Source: Spartinivicinus ruber
Lineage (GTDB): Bacteria > Pseudomonadota > Gammaproteobacteria > Pseudomonadales > Zooshikellaceae
DNA length: 64,000 bases
NCBI RefSeq assembly: GCF_011009015.1
Contig: NZ_CP048878.1
Coordinates: forward strand, 733,501-797,500
Reading direction: 5' to 3'
The stretch's first letter is position 1. Each line of letters starts with the position of its first letter. Made by a program: the position numbers and the translations under genes. Below the pieces are notes generated by a model, which saw nothing but the letters and a program-made list of their open reading frames with translations, was not told where the DNA came from and did no database searches. Positions 18,308 through 27,405 of this stretch are shown here, one piece after another.

Positions 18308-19798
18308 ATGACAAAGGTATTAGTTTCCTGGCTGGGCCGCGCTGACTTTGAAGGAATATCGAAGGGGGAATCGCCTGGCCCACTGCTGCGAATTTTAGAG
18401 GAAGCGCATTTTGAAGTGCTTTATTTACTTCAAGATGGCTCATTTGATCCGCTTGACTCTTTTTTAAGTAAACTTGGTGTAGTATTTTCTGGTGATGTTG
18501 TTGTCAAGCCGGTTCAGTTGACCAGCCCTATCCACTTTGGAGATATTTACACTGCATTTGATGGTGTCATGGCTGAGGCTGCAAAAAGACATCCAGGAGC
18601 TAATATCACTATTCAGCTTACGTCGGGTACACCAGCCATGTCGGCGGTTTCTATCTTAGTGGGTAAAGCGAAGTATTCTGCTCGTTTTTTGCAGGCTTCC
18701 CGTGAACAGGGGGTTAAAGAAGAAGTTATCCCCTTTGATATTGCTGCTGACTTCTTACCTGCTTTGGTGGAGCGTAATGATCAGCAGTTAAAAAACTTAA
18801 TGGAGGGGGTAGCGCCAACAACAGCGGCTTTTGATCATATCATTACTCAAAACCCAATAATACAGGAACTGAAACAGCGGGCAGCCATGATTGCCCAGCG
18901 TAATGTACCAGTACTGATTTATGGAGAAACCGGCACGGGCAAGGAACTGTTCGCAAAGGCGATTCGTAACAGTAGCCCTAGAGCTAACAAACCATTTTTA
19001 ACCCTTAACTGTGGTGCAATTGCCAAAGACCTGATTGATTCCACGTTATTTGGCCATGCGAAAGGAGCCTTTACGGGTGCAACGGCTGCGCATAAAGGCT
19101 ATTTTGCTCAAGCAGATGGCGGTACTCTGTTCCTGGATGAGTTTGGTGAATTACCGTTAGACTCCCAAGTGCGCCTACTTAGGGTTTTGCAGGATGGCAC
19201 TTTTACCCCAGTTGGTTCAACTTCTGAGCAGCAAGTGAATGTGAGAATTATTGCTGCAACGAATAAAGACCTGATCCATGAGGTGGCGAATGGGCATTTT
19301 CGGGAAGATTTGTTTTATCGGGTAGCGATTGGTGTACTCAACTTGCCGCCTTTAAGAGCTCGCCCCGAAGACTTGGGTTTGCTTGCTAATAACCTGCTTG
19401 AACAGATCAATAACGACGCGGCCTGCCAAATTGGTTACAAACATAAAAAACTTTCTGCCAAGGCAAAAAAAGTTATCCAAACCTATTCTTGGCCAGGTAA
19501 TGTGAGGGAGCTGTATGCCACTTTGTTAAGAGCCAGTCTATGGCAGCCAGGTGAGCGATTAACTGATCTTGATATCAAACATGCCTTGCAGCAACTGCCA
19601 GCAGCGAAAGATCCTATATTGGGTCGAGAAATAACAGAAGGTATTGATATTAATGGCGTTATTGAAGAAGTATGTACCCATTATATTGAGCGGGCAATGG
19701 CGCATTGCCATGCTAATAAGAGTAAAGCGGCAGCGTTGCTAGGGTTAAAAAACTATCAAACCCTTAACAACTGGATGGAAAAATACGGTATAAAATAA
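18308..19798 (+). CDS. CARF-AAA+-HTH sigma-54 activator (RtcR architecture)
   Basis: 496 residues. Residues 1-170 look like a CARF sensory domain (KVLVSWLGRADFEG, and the signature-like LTSGTPAMSAVS), as in RtcR. Next is a complete sigma-54 AAA+ domain: Walker A GETGTGKE at 206-213, the sigma-54-contacting GAFTGA loop at 253-258, Walker B TLFLDEFGEL, and RPEDL. A Fis-type HTH ends the protein (NKSKAAALLGLKNYQTLNNWM). Known CARF domains bind cyclic oligoadenylate or RNA-derived nucleotides. It should activate RNA polymerase-sigma-54 on a ligand signal. It lies between Fic and hsdR; candidate targets are 19803-19817 and 27515-27529. It is not the usual rtcR, since no rtcB or rtcA is here. Confidence 0.88.
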   Translation: MTKVLVSWLGRADFEGISKGESPGPLLRILEEAHFEVLYLLQDGSFDPLDSFLSKLGVVFSGDVVVKPVQLTSPIHFGDIYTAFDGVMAEAAKRHPGANITIQLTSGTPAMSAVSILVGKAKYSARFLQASREQGVKEEVIPFDIAADFLPALVERNDQQLKNLMEGVAPTTAAFDHIITQNPIIQELKQRAAMIAQRNVPVLIYGETGTGKELFAKAIRNSSPRANKPFLTLNCGAIAKDLIDSTLFGHAKGAFTGATAAHKGYFAQADGGTLFLDEFGELPLDSQVRLLRVLQDGTFTPVGSTSEQQVNVRIIAATNKDLIHEVANGHFREDLFYRVAIGVLNLPPLRARPEDLGLLANNLLEQINNDAACQIGYKHKKLSAKAKKVIQTYSWPGNVRELYATLLRASLWQPGERLTDLDIKHALQQLPAAKDPILGREITEGIDINGVIEEVCTHYIERAMAHCHANKSKAAALLGLKNYQTLNNWMEKYGIK

Positions 19799-19802
19799 AA
19801 AG

Positions 19803-19817
19803 TGGCATGATTTTAGC
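19803..19817 (+). promoter_or_regulatory. Near-consensus sigma-54 promoter before hsdR
   Basis: TGGCATG-N4-TAGC: the GG and GC doublets are correctly spaced and two consensus positions differ (C to T, T to A). The predicted transcript start is near 19829, one base before the hsdR ATG at 19830, which would make a leaderless message. It could be chance or a weak element. Confidence 0.45.
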
Positions 19818-19829
19818 TTAAGACTTGTT

Positions 19830-22800
19830 ATGGATATAAAAAACATTATCAAATCAGTTAACTTTGAGTTTCTTCGGCCCGAAAATGACGCGCTTGCTAA
19901 TTTAGGCTCGCTGGCTGAAGCCGTATTATTTATTGACCCTGGCAGTGCGCTGACACGGTTACGTGGCTTTGCTGAAGAAGTCACCAAGGCTATTTATAAG
20001 GAGGAATTATTACCGAGGATGCCGCAATCCAATCTATATGAACTTATAAAAAACCCAGTATTTGAAGGCTGTGTCAGCAAGCCTCTGATCCATCAAATTA
20101 ATTTTTTACGCATTCAAGGTAACGATACTGCCCATGGTGCCAAAGGAGATATTCGCAGTGCCCACATGGCCTTGGGTACAGCCCATCAGCTTGCCATGTA
20201 TATGGGGATTAAATACTACAGTAAGAAAAAAGACAGTATTCCACCTTTTCAAGATATTATTGATCCAACAGCTGAACTGAAAAAGCTAAAAAAATCTGTC
20301 AGTGGTTACAAAAAAGAGCTGGATAAAAAGCAGGAAGAGGTTCAGCAAATATTAGAGCAGCTAGAAAGAGAGCGCACCAAAAACCTTGAGTATTTGGAGC
20401 CCCCAGTGAAGCCCGATGCTCAAAAGCGGCTGAATGCCAGCCAGCAAGTGGCTGACTCATTGCAATGGAACGAAGCCAAAACCCGTGCGTTATTAATTGA
20501 TGCTATGTTGTTGCAAGCAGGCTGGGATATAAACAACAAAGATCAGGTTGGTCAGGAGGTAGCGGTTGATTTCCCTGATAATATTTCAGGAAAAGGTGCA
20601 GCAGACTATGTACTTTGGGGGGATAATGGCCAGCCGTTAGCGGTAGTTGAAGCCAAAAGGTCGGGCAATACCAGCCTTCAGGCGGGTCGTGAGCAGGCCA
20701 GGTTATATGCCGATGCCCTGGAATATATGGGCTATCAACGGCCCGTTATTTTTTATAGCAATGGTTATGAAAGCTTTATCTGGGATGACCATCAATACAA
20801 TACCTATCGGCCAGTATACGGCTTCTATAGTAAAGACAGTCTGGAATACCTGATTTATCAACGTCATTATCGAACAGCAGAATTAGAAAAGCATAACCCT
20901 AATCTGGATATTGCTGACCGACCTTACCAAATAGAAGCTATTAAAACCGTGGCGGCGCATTTTCAGAATCAACGGCGAAAGGCGCTGATTATTCAGGCCA
21001 CAGGCACAGGAAAAACCCGTGTGGCCATTGCTTTGGCAGAATTATTGTTGCGCACTGGCTGGTCTAAACGGGTACTGTTTTTATGTGACCGCAAAGAGCT
21101 GCGTAGCCAGACCGATGACGCCTTTAAGCAAAATCTACCCAGTGAGCCCCGCTGTGTGATTGGTGAAACTAATCAAATAGACCAAACCGCACGCATTTAC
21201 ATTGCCACTTACCCTGGCATGATGAATCGTTTTACCCAGCTGGATGTTGGCTTTTTTGATTTAATTATTGCGGATGAGTCCCACCGTAGTATCTACAACA
21301 AATACCGTGATTTATTTGATTATTTTGATGCTTTGCAAGTGGGGTTAACAGCTACGCCGGTTAAATTTATCAGCCGCAACACTTTTGATATATTCGACTG
21401 TGAAAATACTGACCCTACCTACGAGTTTGGGCTGGATGCAGCGATTAATAACGAGCCACCTTATCTGGTGCCATATCGTGCTAAGGACCTGACCACTGAG
21501 TTTTTGCGGGAAGGGATTCACTACAATGATCTTACCGAAGAGCAAAAACGCCAACTGGAAGAAGACCTGGGGCTGGAAGAGGCACAAAACACGACAATTG
21601 CCGGTAAGGATATCGGCAGAAAGATTTTCAGTGAAGATACTGACCGGATTATTCTAGAGAATCTAATCAATAATGGTATTAAAGACGAAACCGGTTCACT
21701 GGTAGGCAAAACGATTATCTTTGCCCAGCGACAGGACCATGCGGAACATCTTGAAAAACTGTTTTGTAAGCTTTACCCCCAATACGGTAGTAAGGTATGT
21801 AAAGTTATTCATAACCGTATTCCTAAAGTGGACAGCCTGATTAAAGAGTTTAAAAAGGCTGACAACCCGTTTCGTATCGCTATTTCGGTAGACATGCTAG
21901 ATACCGGGATAGACGTGCCAGAGGTAGTTAATCTGGTGTTTGCCAAGCCAGTTAAATCCTGGGTTAAATTCTGGCAGATGATTGGTCGGGGTACTCGCCT
22001 TTGCTCTAACTTGTTTGGTCCAGGTAAAGATAAAACCGAATTTTTTATCTTTGACCACTACGGTAATTTTGGTTACTTCGAAGAAGAATACCGAGAGCCA
22101 GAAGACACCGGTGGTAAATCACTGTTGCAAACCACTTTCGAAGCTCGGTTGGAACTGGCGCAAGCTGCATTAAAACAGAACCATGCAGCAGCTTTTGATA
22201 CGGCAATTGAATTGTTACGGGCTGATATAAATGATCTGCCGGATACCAGTATTGCAGTTAAACGGGAGTTGCGGTTGGTTCATCAGCTACAACAGACGGA
22301 TCTGCTCCAGCGGTTTGATGCAACCACCCAACATAAGCTTGCGAATAATATTGCACCATTGATGAGTGCTCGGGTGTTGAGGGATAAGCATGCCACAACA
22401 TTTGATAAGTTGGTGGCCAATATTAAATGCTGTCTGGTTGAGCAGGCCAGTTGCTTTGAAGATGGGCGTGATCAGCTATTAGCTGAGCTTGATACTTTAG
22501 CCGTTAACATTCAAGCTGTACGTCAAAAGGATGCAGTCATTGCTAAGGTGCGCAGTGCTGAGTTTTGGCAAAACCCTAGCATTGATGCATTGGAAAAAGC
22601 CCGTAAAGAATTGCGTGGCATTATGAAATATCGTCAGTCAGTAGGGGGTGGTGTATTTGCTATGCCTTCAACCCGCACGGGTGATTCAGGGGTAAGGGAG
22701 GAAGAACGGGAGTTTAAAATTGTAGGAGCTAATGAGGCTATGCTCTACCGGCGCCGGTTAAAATCTATACTGGATGAGATGGTGGCAGCTAACCCTATTT

Positions 22801-23231
22801 TGCAGAAAATTCATCGAGATGAGCCCATTGTTGAAACAGAGCTAAAAACACTGACTTCAACCATTCTTACCAGTCATCCTGGTGTTAACCTGGAAGTACT
22901 CAATGAGTTTTATGGCCGTACCGCAGAACAGTTGCATATTACTATACGCGAATTAATTGGGCTGGACCTGCAAGCCGTTGAAAAACACTTTGAAGGCTTT
23001 CTACATGTGCACCCCGACCTCACAGCCAAGCAAGTACAGTTTATGAATCTGCTGAAAAACTACCTAGCGGAGCATGGCTCTATTGTATTGGGTAAGCTTT
23101 TTGAACCCCCATTCACCCATATCTGCCATGAAGGTATTGATGGCGTATTTTCACTTGAAGATGCCGAGCGAGTGATAGGGGTTCTAAAACCGTTTTTACG
23201 GGCTGAAACAGAATCACAAGTGCCCAAATAA
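19830..23231 (+). CDS. hsdR: Type I restriction enzyme R subunit (HsdR)
   Basis: 1133 residues, full length. A DUF4145-like N-terminus (about 1-125) and a coiled coil (145-190) precede the nuclease domain with a PD-(D/E)xK pattern (DYVLWGDNGQPLAVVEAKR). The helicase motor has Walker A ATGTGKT at 390-396 and the DESH box at 482-485, then the second RecA domain (VDMLDTGIDVPEV, QMIGRGTRL), and an EcoEI-type C-terminal domain. With HsdM and HsdS it forms the R2M2S complex that translocates and cleaves unmodified DNA. The upstream site is poor in Shine-Dalgarno character; see the sigma-54-like element. Confidence 0.95.
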   Translation: MDIKNIIKSVNFEFLRPENDALANLGSLAEAVLFIDPGSALTRLRGFAEEVTKAIYKEELLPRMPQSNLYELIKNPVFEGCVSKPLIHQINFLRIQGNDTAHGAKGDIRSAHMALGTAHQLAMYMGIKYYSKKKDSIPPFQDIIDPTAELKKLKKSVSGYKKELDKKQEEVQQILEQLERERTKNLEYLEPPVKPDAQKRLNASQQVADSLQWNEAKTRALLIDAMLLQAGWDINNKDQVGQEVAVDFPDNISGKGAADYVLWGDNGQPLAVVEAKRSGNTSLQAGREQARLYADALEYMGYQRPVIFYSNGYESFIWDDHQYNTYRPVYGFYSKDSLEYLIYQRHYRTAELEKHNPNLDIADRPYQIEAIKTVAAHFQNQRRKALIIQATGTGKTRVAIALAELLLRTGWSKRVLFLCDRKELRSQTDDAFKQNLPSEPRCVIGETNQIDQTARIYIATYPGMMNRFTQLDVGFFDLIIADESHRSIYNKYRDLFDYFDALQVGLTATPVKFISRNTFDIFDCENTDPTYEFGLDAAINNEPPYLVPYRAKDLTTEFLREGIHYNDLTEEQKRQLEEDLGLEEAQNTTIAGKDIGRKIFSEDTDRIILENLINNGIKDETGSLVGKTIIFAQRQDHAEHLEKLFCKLYPQYGSKVCKVIHNRIPKVDSLIKEFKKADNPFRIAISVDMLDTGIDVPEVVNLVFAKPVKSWVKFWQMIGRGTRLCSNLFGPGKDKTEFFIFDHYGNFGYFEEEYREPEDTGGKSLLQTTFEARLELAQAALKQNHAAAFDTAIELLRADINDLPDTSIAVKRELRLVHQLQQTDLLQRFDATTQHKLANNIAPLMSARVLRDKHATTFDKLVANIKCCLVEQASCFEDGRDQLLAELDTLAVNIQAVRQKDAVIAKVRSAEFWQNPSIDALEKARKELRGIMKYRQSVGGGVFAMPSTRTGDSGVREEEREFKIVGANEAMLYRRRLKSILDEMVAANPILQKIHRDEPIVETELKTLTSTILTSHPGVNLEVLNEFYGRTAEQLHITIRELIGLDLQAVEKHFEGFLHVHPDLTAKQVQFMNLLKNYLAEHGSIVLGKLFEPPFTHICHEGIDGVFSLEDAERVIGVLKPFLRAETESQVPK

Positions 23232-23293
23232 ACGAATGAACAAAAGAAAGCTTTAGCTTAATATTAGCGACCATTATTTATTGTGCAATTTGC

Positions 23294-23412
23294 TATACCC
23301 AATGAGTGCCCCTGAAGTACTTCAAGCCAAGTCCCTTCTCCCTTTGTGGGGGAGAAGGTTAGGATGAGGGGGCAAAACCCTCTTTGCGACAGCCTCCAAA
23401 GCGTTGGGTATA
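23294..23412. repeat. Palindromic repeat copy with TATACCCAA borders
   Basis: TATACCCAA (23294-23302) and its inverse TTGGGTATA (23404-23412) enclose 119 bp. Inside lies CCTTCTCCC...GGGAGAAGGTTAGGATGAGGGGG (about 23334-23372), shared with the copy at 26411-26450. It sits between hsdR and hsdM with no gene, so it looks like a small non-coding mobile or REP-type element. Confidence 0.65.
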
Positions 23413-23441
23413 TATACAACCCAAGAAGTAGAGACCATTAA

Positions 23442-25091
23442 ATGCTAACAGGTCAATTAAGAAACGACATTGACAAACTTTGGGAAAAATTCTGGACAGG
23501 GGGAATTACCAACCCCTTAACCGTAATCGAGCAAATCAGCTATCTGATGTTTGCGCGAATGCTGGATATGCAAGAAGAAGTAGCTGAGCGAAAAGCAGCC
23601 AGAACCAAAAAGCCATTTGACCGAGTTTTTCCTGATACGACAGAAGGGCAACAACTGCGCTGGAAAAACTTTAAAAATATGAGCGGCAGTGAGTTACATG
23701 GACATATTAAAAACAACGTTTTTCCTTTTTTTGCCAGCCTGGGTCATCCTGAGCAGACTAAAGACGTCAAAGCAAAAAAATTGGCTAAAAAATCAGCGTT
23801 AAGCAATAACCAGGCTGGTACGGTGGGTAGTGCTTTGCGTGCCCTGGCTCATATTGGGGAATATATGCAGGATGCTGATCTGGCCATAAAAAATGAGTCA
23901 GTATTAGTTTCTGCTGTAGCAATGGTGGATAACCTGCCGCTAACCCAAAGTGATGTAAAAGGGGATATTTACGAATATTTATTAAGTAAACTCACCACTG
24001 CAGGTATTAATGGCCAATTTCGTACCCCTCGTCATATTATTGATGCGATGATTGAGCTAATAGACCCCCAACCCACTGATGTGATTTGCGACCCGTCTTG
24101 TGGCACTGCGGGCTTTTTAGCTCGCACTATGGAATATTTAAATGAAGTTTATTCCAGTGAGGCGGGTACGTTTAAAGATGAAGATGGCAATCTTCACTAT
24201 TCCGGTGACCTGTTAGAACCCTACCGAACTCATATAAATAGGCACATGTTCTGGGGCTTTGATTTTGATAGCACCATGTTGCGGGTTTCCAGCATGAACA
24301 TGATGCTGCATGGCGTCAATGGTGCCAATATCCATTACCAAGACAGTTTAAGTAAATCGATAAAAGAGCACTTTCCTCAGCAAGAAGAAAACTTTTTTAA
24401 TGTCATCCTGGCGAACCCACCATTTAAAGGCAGCCTGGATGAATCTAATACCAACCCGGATGTATTGGGGCTGGTTAAAACCAAAAAAACCGAACTGTTA
24501 TTTGTTGCTCATATTTTAAGAGCTTTGACCTTAGGAGGTCGTGCGGCGGTTATTGTGCCTGACGGGGTGTTATTTGGCTCTAGTAAAGCCCATCAGCAAT
24601 TACGCCAGGAATTAATTGAAAATAACCAGCTGGAAGGTATCGTCAGTTTACCTAGCGGAGTATTTAAACCTTACGCGGGGGTGAGTACTGCCATTTTAAT
24701 GTTCACTAAAGGTGGCACCACCGAGCGCGTATGGTTTTATGACTTACAAGCGGATGGCTACTCATTAGACGACAAACGCACCCCGTTAACCGGCGAAGGC
24801 AGTAACGACTTACCCGATGCCATTAAACAATGGCACAAATACTGTCAATTAATCGAGAACAATTCCCGCCCAGCCACCATAGAAAAACACTTTGGCGACA
24901 AAACCCAACAAGCCTTTGTAGTAAACGCCGAGGATATTAAAAACAACAAATACGACCTATCCATCAACCGCTATAAAGAAGTGGTATACGAAGAAGAAAC
25001 CTACGAACCCCCGAAAAAGATTTTGAAAAAGCTAAAGACGTTGGAGATGGAGATATTGGCGGATATTAACGAACTAGAGGAAATGCTTTAA
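23442..25091 (+). CDS. hsdM: Type I modification methyltransferase (HsdM)
   Basis: 549 residues, complete. An N-terminal helical HsdM_N domain (RNDIDKLWEKFWTGG) precedes the adenine-N6 methyltransferase core: the SAM motif DPSCGTAGFL from residue 217, and the catalytic NPPF at 325-328. It methylates adenine in the site chosen by HsdS and is also required for cutting. The ATG follows a weak ribosome site, and a 119-bp palindromic element separates it from hsdR, so it may have its own promoter. The stop TAATG overlaps the start of a 32-codon ORF. Confidence 0.95.
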   Translation: MLTGQLRNDIDKLWEKFWTGGITNPLTVIEQISYLMFARMLDMQEEVAERKAARTKKPFDRVFPDTTEGQQLRWKNFKNMSGSELHGHIKNNVFPFFASLGHPEQTKDVKAKKLAKKSALSNNQAGTVGSALRALAHIGEYMQDADLAIKNESVLVSAVAMVDNLPLTQSDVKGDIYEYLLSKLTTAGINGQFRTPRHIIDAMIELIDPQPTDVICDPSCGTAGFLARTMEYLNEVYSSEAGTFKDEDGNLHYSGDLLEPYRTHINRHMFWGFDFDSTMLRVSSMNMMLHGVNGANIHYQDSLSKSIKEHFPQQEENFFNVILANPPFKGSLDESNTNPDVLGLVKTKKTELLFVAHILRALTLGGRAAVIVPDGVLFGSSKAHQQLRQELIENNQLEGIVSLPSGVFKPYAGVSTAILMFTKGGTTERVWFYDLQADGYSLDDKRTPLTGEGSNDLPDAIKQWHKYCQLIENNSRPATIEKHFGDKTQQAFVVNAEDIKNNKYDLSINRYKEVVYEEETYEPPKKILKKLKTLEMEILADINELEEML

Positions 25092-25189
25092 TGAATTATT
25101 CTAGTGCGTTTTGGATGACGACGTGTATGGATGCACAAGTGTTGTGGATGGAGGGAAATAGTAGAGCGACTCAGGAGGGGGGGGTGTGA
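25091..25189 (+). CDS. Small ORF bridging hsdM and hsdS
   Basis: A 32-residue frame (MNYSSAFWMTTCMD...) that begins inside the hsdM stop (TAATG) and ends over the hsdS GTG, with the hsdS ribosome site AGGAGG inside it. This geometry suggests translational coupling of HsdS to HsdM. It carries a G8 tract at 25177-25184; gain of one G would fuse this frame to hsdS. No family is recognised. It may be a leader peptide or an accidental frame. Confidence 0.4.
   Translation: MNYSSAFWMTTCMDAQVLWMEGNSRATQEGGV
25177..25184 (+). repeat. G8 homopolymer in the hsdS leader
   Basis: Eight G between the hsdS Shine-Dalgarno core (AGGAGG 25173-25178) and the GTG at 25186. Length change would alter the spacing or the frame of the small ORF, so it is a candidate slippage site. 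Confidence 0.6.
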
Positions 25190-26343
25190 ACTTAGTACCT
25201 TTTGGTGAAACTTGCAAATTGCAAAATGGAAGAGCTTTTAAACCAATTGAATGGTCTGATTTTGGTGTGCCAATTATTCGTATTCAAAATTTGAATGATG
25301 AAACTAAACCATTTAATTATTGTAATTTTGAAGTAGATGAAAAATTTCATATTAATACTGGAGACTTATTGTTCTCTTGGTCTGGAACTCCAGGTACTTC
25401 TTTTGGCGCTTTTTTCTGGAAGAGAGGTAAAGGTTTTTTAAATCAACATATATTTAGGGTTGATGTTGACGAAAGAAAAGTTGATAAAGCTTATCTTCGA
25501 TATGCAATAAACTCTAAATTATATATGATAATTGACCAGGCTCATGGTGGGGTTGGTTTAAAACACATTACCAAAGGAAAGCTAGAGGCTGTAGAAATAC
25601 CCCTCCCATCCCTAGCCGAACAAAAACGCATTGCTGCTATTTTGGATAAGGCAGATGCAATTCGCCGTAAACGCCAACAAGCGATTCAACTAGCTGATGA
25701 GTTTCTTCGCTCAGTGTTTTTGGATATGTTTGGTGATCCGGTGACGAATCCGAAGGGGTTTGCAGTAGGTACAATCAGAGATTTAGTTGATACAGCAAAC
25801 TACGGGTCTTCATCAAAGGCTTCTAAGACTAATGGAGAGTATCCAATCCTTCGCATGGGAAATATTACTTATGAGGGAAGCTGGGACTTTTCTGATTTGA
25901 AGTACATAGACTTAAATGAAAAAGATAAATCTAAATACACTTTAAAAAAAGGAGACTTAGTTTTCAATAGGACAAATAGTAAAGAGCTAGTTGGGAAAAC
26001 AGCGGTTTACGAAGAAAATGCTCCTATGGCTTTTGCTGGATATTTAATTAGAGTTAGACCTAATGAAAAAGGTAACAGTTATTATTTATCTGGGTATCTA
26101 AACTCAAAGCATGGAAAAAATACTCTACAAAATATGTGTAAAAGTATTGTGGGAATGGCAAACATCAATGCGCAAGAAATGCAGGATATAAGAATTTTGA
26201 ATCCCCCAATAGAAATGCAAGAAAAATATGAAAAGGTTGTTATTGAAACAAGAAAGAAGCTAAGAGCTTTTCATGAATCGAAAGTCGGTTTTAATGAACT
26301 TTTTTTGAGCTTAAGCCAAAAAGCCTTCGCAGGAAAGCTTTAA
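25186..26343 (+). CDS. hsdS: Type I specificity subunit (HsdS)
   Basis: 385 residues with the usual two target-recognition domains. TRD1 covers about 1-140 (FGETCKLQNGRAF). The central conserved helix (about 145-190: EQKRIAAILDKADAIRRKRQQ) links to TRD2 (about 195-345, starting NPKGF), and the C-terminal helix ends FLSLSQKAFAGKL. It reads the bipartite DNA site and holds two HsdM. GTG start, with AGGAGG 7 nt upstream through a G8 tract. The TRDs have lower GC than the central repeat, as expected from TRD exchange. The target sequence cannot be predicted here. Confidence 0.93.
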   Translation: MNLVPFGETCKLQNGRAFKPIEWSDFGVPIIRIQNLNDETKPFNYCNFEVDEKFHINTGDLLFSWSGTPGTSFGAFFWKRGKGFLNQHIFRVDVDERKVDKAYLRYAINSKLYMIIDQAHGGVGLKHITKGKLEAVEIPLPSLAEQKRIAAILDKADAIRRKRQQAIQLADEFLRSVFLDMFGDPVTNPKGFAVGTIRDLVDTANYGSSSKASKTNGEYPILRMGNITYEGSWDFSDLKYIDLNEKDKSKYTLKKGDLVFNRTNSKELVGKTAVYEENAPMAFAGYLIRVRPNEKGNSYYLSGYLNSKHGKNTLQNMCKSIVGMANINAQEMQDIRILNPPIEMQEKYEKVVIETRKKLRAFHESKVGFNELFLSLSQKAFAGKL

Positions 26344-26386
26344 AACTAGGCCTATTGAATCAATGAAATTTGATTTTTTAAAGGTT

Positions 26387-26462
26387 GTTGCAGAAGGACT
26401 CGAAACTAAGTTCCTTCTCCCCCTTGGGGGAGAAGGTTAGGATGAGGGGGTTAGTCTGCAAC
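26387..26462. repeat. Palindromic repeat copy with GTTGCAGA borders
   Basis: GTTGCAGA (26387-26394) and TCTGCAAC (26455-26462) flank a core TTCCTTCTCCCCC...GGGGGAGAAGGTTAGGATGAGGGGG (26411-26450), nearly identical to the core at 23334-23372 but with different borders. It lies 44 bp after hsdS and could also terminate transcription. Confidence 0.65.
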
Positions 26463-26484
26463 TGCAAGACTAGCGACAGCAATG

Positions 26485-26970
26485 TTAATTGGAATAAAAA
26501 TGCTGGCTGTTCCGTTTAGTAGTTATTTTAAAGCAGGTACACCCTCTCCCAGGGGGAGAGGGTGTAAAAATCCCCAGCACAGGAATAATTTCCTGTGGTG
26601 CTTGCCCAGTTATCACTAAAAATTTCCGCCATACTCCATAAGGTACCTTGCGTTTGCCTTGTTTAAACTCTCTTATACGACGGTCACTGGATACACCTAA
26701 TAACGTTGCTAGCTTTTTATCTGAGTTATATTCAGGAAAATATGCTTGAAAATGACGAAAATAAATGCTGACATAAATTAGTATGTAGTGGCTCCCAGCC
26801 TTCGTTTTTAGTTAATAAATGGGTATTAGAATAGCGGCTTTCATCTAGCGCAGAAGGCTGGGTAAAACAGGTGCGGTTAGATTTTTCTTTAACTGATCCA
26901 TAGCTATTTTATTACCAGCTTCTAACATGGCAACGTGTTTATTCATTTTATTGGAGGATGAACTACTCAT
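26485..26970 (-). pseudogene. Decayed gene after the 99-aa gene, two frameshifts
   Basis: Three frames join into one protein. Frame 1 starts MSSSSSNKMNKHVAMLEAGN (ATG at 26970) and runs to about 26850. Frame 2 holds LTKNEGWEPLHTNLCQHL. Frame 3 holds FRHFQAYFPEYNSDKK, LLGVSSDRRIREFK and RKFLVITGQAPQEIIPVLG. After IIPVLG the frame runs through the GC-rich hairpin at 26538-26566 and stops at 26485, so the original C-terminus seems displaced by the repeat. The family is not recognised; the LLGVSSDRRIREFK segment looks helix-turn-helix-like. Its start overlaps the stop of the 99-aa gene by one base. Confidence 0.65.
26538..26566. repeat. Perfect GC-rich hairpin, possible terminator
   Basis: TACACCCTCTCCC (26538-26550) pairs with its inverse (26554-26566) over a 3-nt loop, followed by AAAAA. 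The CCCTCTCCC/GGGAGAGGG core belongs to the same general repeat type as 23334 and 26411. Confidence 0.7.
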
Positions 26971-27269
26971 TAATGAGGAATCCCAGTACTACCAATTACC
27001 GTCTGAATAATATTATCCTCATGCATTATGCAATAACCACACATAATGCAAGCAGTATAGTCGGCAGGTTCTGGCAAACAACCCAGTAACTCCATAAGTT
27101 CTTCTGATGTGGCAGTTTTTTCAACCAGTAGGCCACAAGGTGTGGTGTAACGAATTGAAAAAATTACTGGATTAAGCTGGTATCTATAATACCAGGGTTG
27201 TTCATTAACAGGCTCATGTTCAACGGCTACCCAGTTTTTCTCTATCCAACTTACATCGACTAATTGCAA
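26970..27269 (-). CDS. Hypothetical 99-aa protein with CxxCxxC motif
   Basis: 99 residues from TTG 27269, with AGGAG 6 nt upstream. The sequence contains repeated WY/aromatic positions (NEQPWYYRYQL), a beta-rich middle, and CIMCGYC near residue 75, which could bind metal. No signal peptide. It is coupled by a one-base overlap (TAATG) to the decayed gene downstream, so the pair once formed an operon. It is divergent from the sigma-54-driven small gene. Unknown family; co-location with hsd genes suggests accessory or mobile origin. Confidence 0.6.
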   Translation of the reverse strand: MQLVDVSWIEKNWVAVEHEPVNEQPWYYRYQLNPVIFSIRYTTPCGLLVEKTATSEELMELLGCLPEPADYTACIMCGYCIMHEDNIIQTVIGSTGIPH

Positions 27270-27405
27270 GGACTACTCCTTTTATTTTTGAAAGCAAAAC
27301 TCAGGCTGTTTCTATCTGGTAGAAATGTAATTTTTACACAATAAAATAGTTAATACAACGTTCATAATGTGCGGTGTGGTTAAGTTGAGCAAGCGTTAAA
27401 GGTTA

